Assembly: GCF_029428875.1 (NCBI RefSeq)
Contig: NZ_JAJSOO010000001.1
Location: 3,782,001-3,846,000, forward strand
Direction: 5' to 3'
DNA: 64,000 nucleotides
From: Streptomyces sp. JH34
GTDB lineage: Bacteria; Actinomycetota; Actinomycetes; Streptomycetales; Streptomycetaceae
Both the position numbers and the translations under genes were made by a program. Shown piece by piece: positions 62,069-64,000 of this stretch (the stretch's first letter is position 1; each line of letters begins with the position of its first letter). A model generated the notes under the pieces. That model worked only from the letters and a program-made list of their open reading frames with translations, was not told the DNA's origin and did not search any database.

Positions 62069-62718
62069 CCGAGGAGACTCCGGGCTTCGACGAGAAGCCT
62101 GACGTCCCCTCCGGCGCCAACTCCGACGACGTCGAGCCGAAGGCCGCCACCCCCTCCGAGGAGGAGGAGGCGGCGGCCCCGGCCGGGGACGTACCGCAGA
62201 CAGCGGCACTGACGGCCCAGCTGGACCAGGTCCGTACCGCGCTCAACGAGCGCACGGGCGACCTCCAGCGGCTCCAGGCCGAGTACCAGAACTACCGTCG
62301 CCGCGTCGAGCGCGACCGGGTGATGGTCAAGGAGGTCGCGGCAGCGAATCTCCTGACCGAGCTCCTGCCCGTGCTCGACGACGTCGGCAGGGCCCGGGAG
62401 CACGGCGAACTCGTCGGCGGGTTCAAGTCGGTGGCCGAATCCCTGGAGACGGTCGTCGCGAAGCTGGGCCTCCAGCAGTTCGGCAAGGAGGGCGAGCCCT
62501 TCGACCCGACGATCCACGAGGCCCTGATGCACTCGTACGCGCCGGACGTCACCGAGACGACCTGCGTGGCGATCCTGCAGCCCGGGTATCGCATCGGGGA
62601 GCGCACCATCCGCCCCGCGCGGGTGGCCGTGGCCGAGCCGCAGCCGGGCGCCACGCCCGCGGCGGCGAAGGAAGAGAAGGCAGACGACGAGGAGAGCGGT
62701 GGCACCGAAGAGGTCTGA
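62065..62718 (+). CDS. grpE: Nucleotide exchange factor GrpE
   Basis: The 217-residue protein has a disordered acidic N-terminus (about 1-50), a coiled coil (about 52-110) and the GrpE head (about 120-190, with EGEPFDPTIHEALMH). The GTG start overlaps the dnaK stop by four bases, so translation is coupled. Confidence 0.95.
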   Translation: MTEETPGFDEKPDVPSGANSDDVEPKAATPSEEEEAAAPAGDVPQTAALTAQLDQVRTALNERTGDLQRLQAEYQNYRRRVERDRVMVKEVAAANLLTELLPVLDDVGRAREHGELVGGFKSVAESLETVVAKLGLQQFGKEGEPFDPTIHEALMHSYAPDVTETTCVAILQPGYRIGERTIRPARVAVAEPQPGATPAAAKEEKADDEESGGTEEV

Positions 62719-62755
62719 CATCGCGTCCGACCACTGCGGTGAACACCGACGGGGC

Positions 62756-62783
62756 GTGCGGCCGGCCACAGGGCCGGCCGCAC
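62756..62783 (+). repeat. Intercistronic hairpin between grpE and dnaJ
   Basis: GTGCGGCCGGCC and its complement form a perfect 12-bp stem with an ACAG loop in the 93-base gap. There is no T-run, so it may reduce or process the message rather than end it. Confidence 0.65.
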
Positions 62784-62811
62784 GGCCGATCGTCCGGAAG
62801 GAGGGACGTCG

Positions 62812-64000
62812 ATGAGCACGAAGGACTTCGTCGAGAAGGACTACTACAAGGTTCTCGGCGTCCCCAAGGACGCCACCGACGCCGAGGTCAAGAAGGCGTA
62901 CCGGAAGCTCGCCCGCGAGTACCACCCGGACGCCAACAAGGGTGACGCCAAGGCCGAGGAGCGCTTCAAGGAGATCTCCGAGGCGAACGACGTCCTCGGC
63001 GACCCCAAGAAGCGCAAGGAGTACGACGAGGCGCGCGCCCTCTTCGGGAGCGGAGGCTTCCGGGCCGGTCCCGGCGGTGCGGGCGGCAACTTCAACTTCG
63101 ACCTGGGAGACCTCTTCGGGGGCGCCCCGGGTGGTGGCCAGAACGCCGGCGCCGGCGGGTTCGGCGGTGGCGGCGGCGGTGGCCTGGGCGATGTCTTCGG
63201 CGGACTGTTCAACCGCGGCGGTGCGGGCACACGGGTCCAGCCGCGGCGTGGCCAGGACATCGAGTCCGAGGTGACGCTCAGCTTCACCGAGGCGGTCGAC
63301 GGGGCCACGGTCCCGTTGCGGATGTCCAGCCAGGCTCCCTGCAAGGCGTGTTCGGGTACCGGCGACAAGAACGGCACCCCGAGGGTCTGCCCGACGTGCG
63401 TCGGCACCGGACAGGTGTCGCGCGGCACCGGCGGAGGCTTCTCACTGACCGATCCCTGCGTCGACTGCAAGGGCCGGGGCCTCATCGCCCAGGACCCCTG
63501 CGACGTCTGCAAGGGCAGCGGCCGGGCGAAGTCCGCCCGCACGATGCAGGTCAGGATCCCCGCGGGGGTGGCGGACGGCCAGCGGATCCGGCTGCGTGGC
63601 AAGGGCAGCCCGGGGGAGCGCGGCGGACCGGCCGGCGACCTCTACGTCGTCGTCCACGTCGACGCCCACCCGGTGTTCGGGCGCAAGGGCGACAACCTCA
63701 CCGTCACCGTGCCCGTCACCTTCGCGGAGGCGGCGCTCGGCGGCGAGGTGAAGGTGCCCACGCTCGGCGGTCCCCCGGTCACCCTGAAACTCCCGGCGGG
63801 CACGCCCAACGGACGTACGATGCGGGCCCGGGGCAAGGGGGCCGTGCGCAAGGACGGCACCCGCGGCGACCTCCTGGTCACCGTCGAGGTGTCCGTGCCC
63901 ACGGAGCTCGGCGCGGACGCCCAGGACGCGCTGGAGGCCTACCGGAAGGCGACCGCGGGGGAGGACCCGCGGGCGGAGCTGTTCCAGGCTGCGAAGGGAG
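62812..64000 (+). CDS. dnaJ: Hsp40 co-chaperone DnaJ (3' end cut by window)
   Basis: About 396 residues are visible. They include a J domain with HPD in YHPDANKG, a Gly/Phe-rich region (about 75-140), and four CxxCxGxG zinc repeats (CKACSGTG, CPTCVGTG, CVDCKGRG, CDVCKGSG), so it is a type I DnaJ. The ATG has GGAAGGAGGGA upstream. The hspR gene expected after it in Streptomyces lies outside the window. Confidence 0.96.
   Translation, partial: MSTKDFVEKDYYKVLGVPKDATDAEVKKAYRKLAREYHPDANKGDAKAEERFKEISEANDVLGDPKKRKEYDEARALFGSGGFRAGPGGAGGNFNFDLGDLFGGAPGGGQNAGAGGFGGGGGGGLGDVFGGLFNRGGAGTRVQPRRGQDIESEVTLSFTEAVDGATVPLRMSSQAPCKACSGTGDKNGTPRVCPTCVGTGQVSRGTGGGFSLTDPCVDCKGRGLIAQDPCDVCKGSGRAKSARTMQVRIPAGVADGQRIRLRGKGSPGERGGPAGDLYVVVHVDAHPVFGRKGDNLTVTVPVTFAEAALGGEVKVPTLGGPPVTLKLPAGTPNGRTMRARGKGAVRKDGTRGDLLVTVEVSVPTELGADAQDALEAYRKATAGEDPRAELFQAAKG

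Noticed and set aside
60197..62209. Long minus-strand open frame opposite dnaK
   Set aside because: It mirrors dnaK exactly and has no domain pattern; it is a shadow.
1..64000. CRISPR array, rRNA, transposase or conventional prophage
   Set aside because: No regularly spaced repeats, no rRNA-like sequence, no transposase, integrase, terminase or capsid-like protein could be recognised on either strand.

Overview
This is a 64 kb stretch of a Streptomyces-type chromosome, judged from the sequence alone. The DNA is very GC-rich, many genes start with GTG or TTG, and the gene content is typical of the genus: a mycothiol-family amidase, a resuscitation-promoting factor with LysM, a gamma-butyrolactone synthase and receptor pair, SpoIIE-type phosphatase and anti-sigma kinase families, and a dnaK-grpE-dnaJ operon with HspR-type (HAIR) operators. 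The left end cuts an RCK/TrkA-N protein and the right end cuts dnaJ, so both of those genes are partial.

Region by region. 1-8.8 kb is a leftward cluster: a YqiJ-like membrane protein, a long flotillin, a very large AAA+ ATPase and an RCK protein. 9-14.6 kb holds a PucR-type regulator, a TerB-like protein, a BlaI/M56-peptidase pair with a dyad operator, a CPA2 antiporter with its RCK_C partner, and an RsbW-like kinase. 15.1-17.2 kb is a second flotillin/NfeD pair. 17.3-26.1 kb carries peroxiredoxin, hydrolase, PAS-GAF-PP2C phosphatase, small membrane proteins, a MerR regulator, a cold-shock protein, a DEAD-box helicase and an acyltransferase. 26.1-29.7 kb is a gamma-butyrolactone-type signalling island: quinone oxidoreductase, SDR reductase, AfsA-like synthase and ArpA/ScbR-like receptor, with two receptor-box-like sites. 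29.8-38 kb has cell-wall and sugar genes (PGRP amidase, Rpf-LysM, HAD phosphoglucomutase plus GH65 phosphorylase, class E sortase) and an ABC-F ATPase. 38.4-41.6 kb is a two-gene predicted conflict (immune) system: a small trypco2-like protein translationally overlapped with a trypsin-STAND-TPR protein. 41.8-48.9 kb is mixed metabolism (old yellow enzyme, SMP-30 lactonase, DUF1838, polysaccharide deacetylase, Mca-like amidase).

49.4-54.0 kb is the most dynamic part. The 3' half of a tRNA-Gly(CCC) gene, with its terminator, occurs three times in direct orientation about 2.1 kb apart; only the rightmost copy is a complete tRNA. The two intervals between copies contain toxin-antitoxin-like modules and two frameshifted genes and no integrase. 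This looks like an accretion array of small, non-autonomous integrated elements. From 54.2 kb to the end the sequence is housekeeping again: dcd and a phosphoribosyltransferase, a Yip1-family protein, a membrane-anchored Fe-S (HdrD-like) oxidoreductase, a sugar transferase, and dnaK-grpE-dnaJ.

No rRNA, CRISPR array or insertion sequence was seen. Very long ORFs antisense to real genes are common here because of the GC bias and were left out. Family names come from reading the translations by eye; no database search was run.
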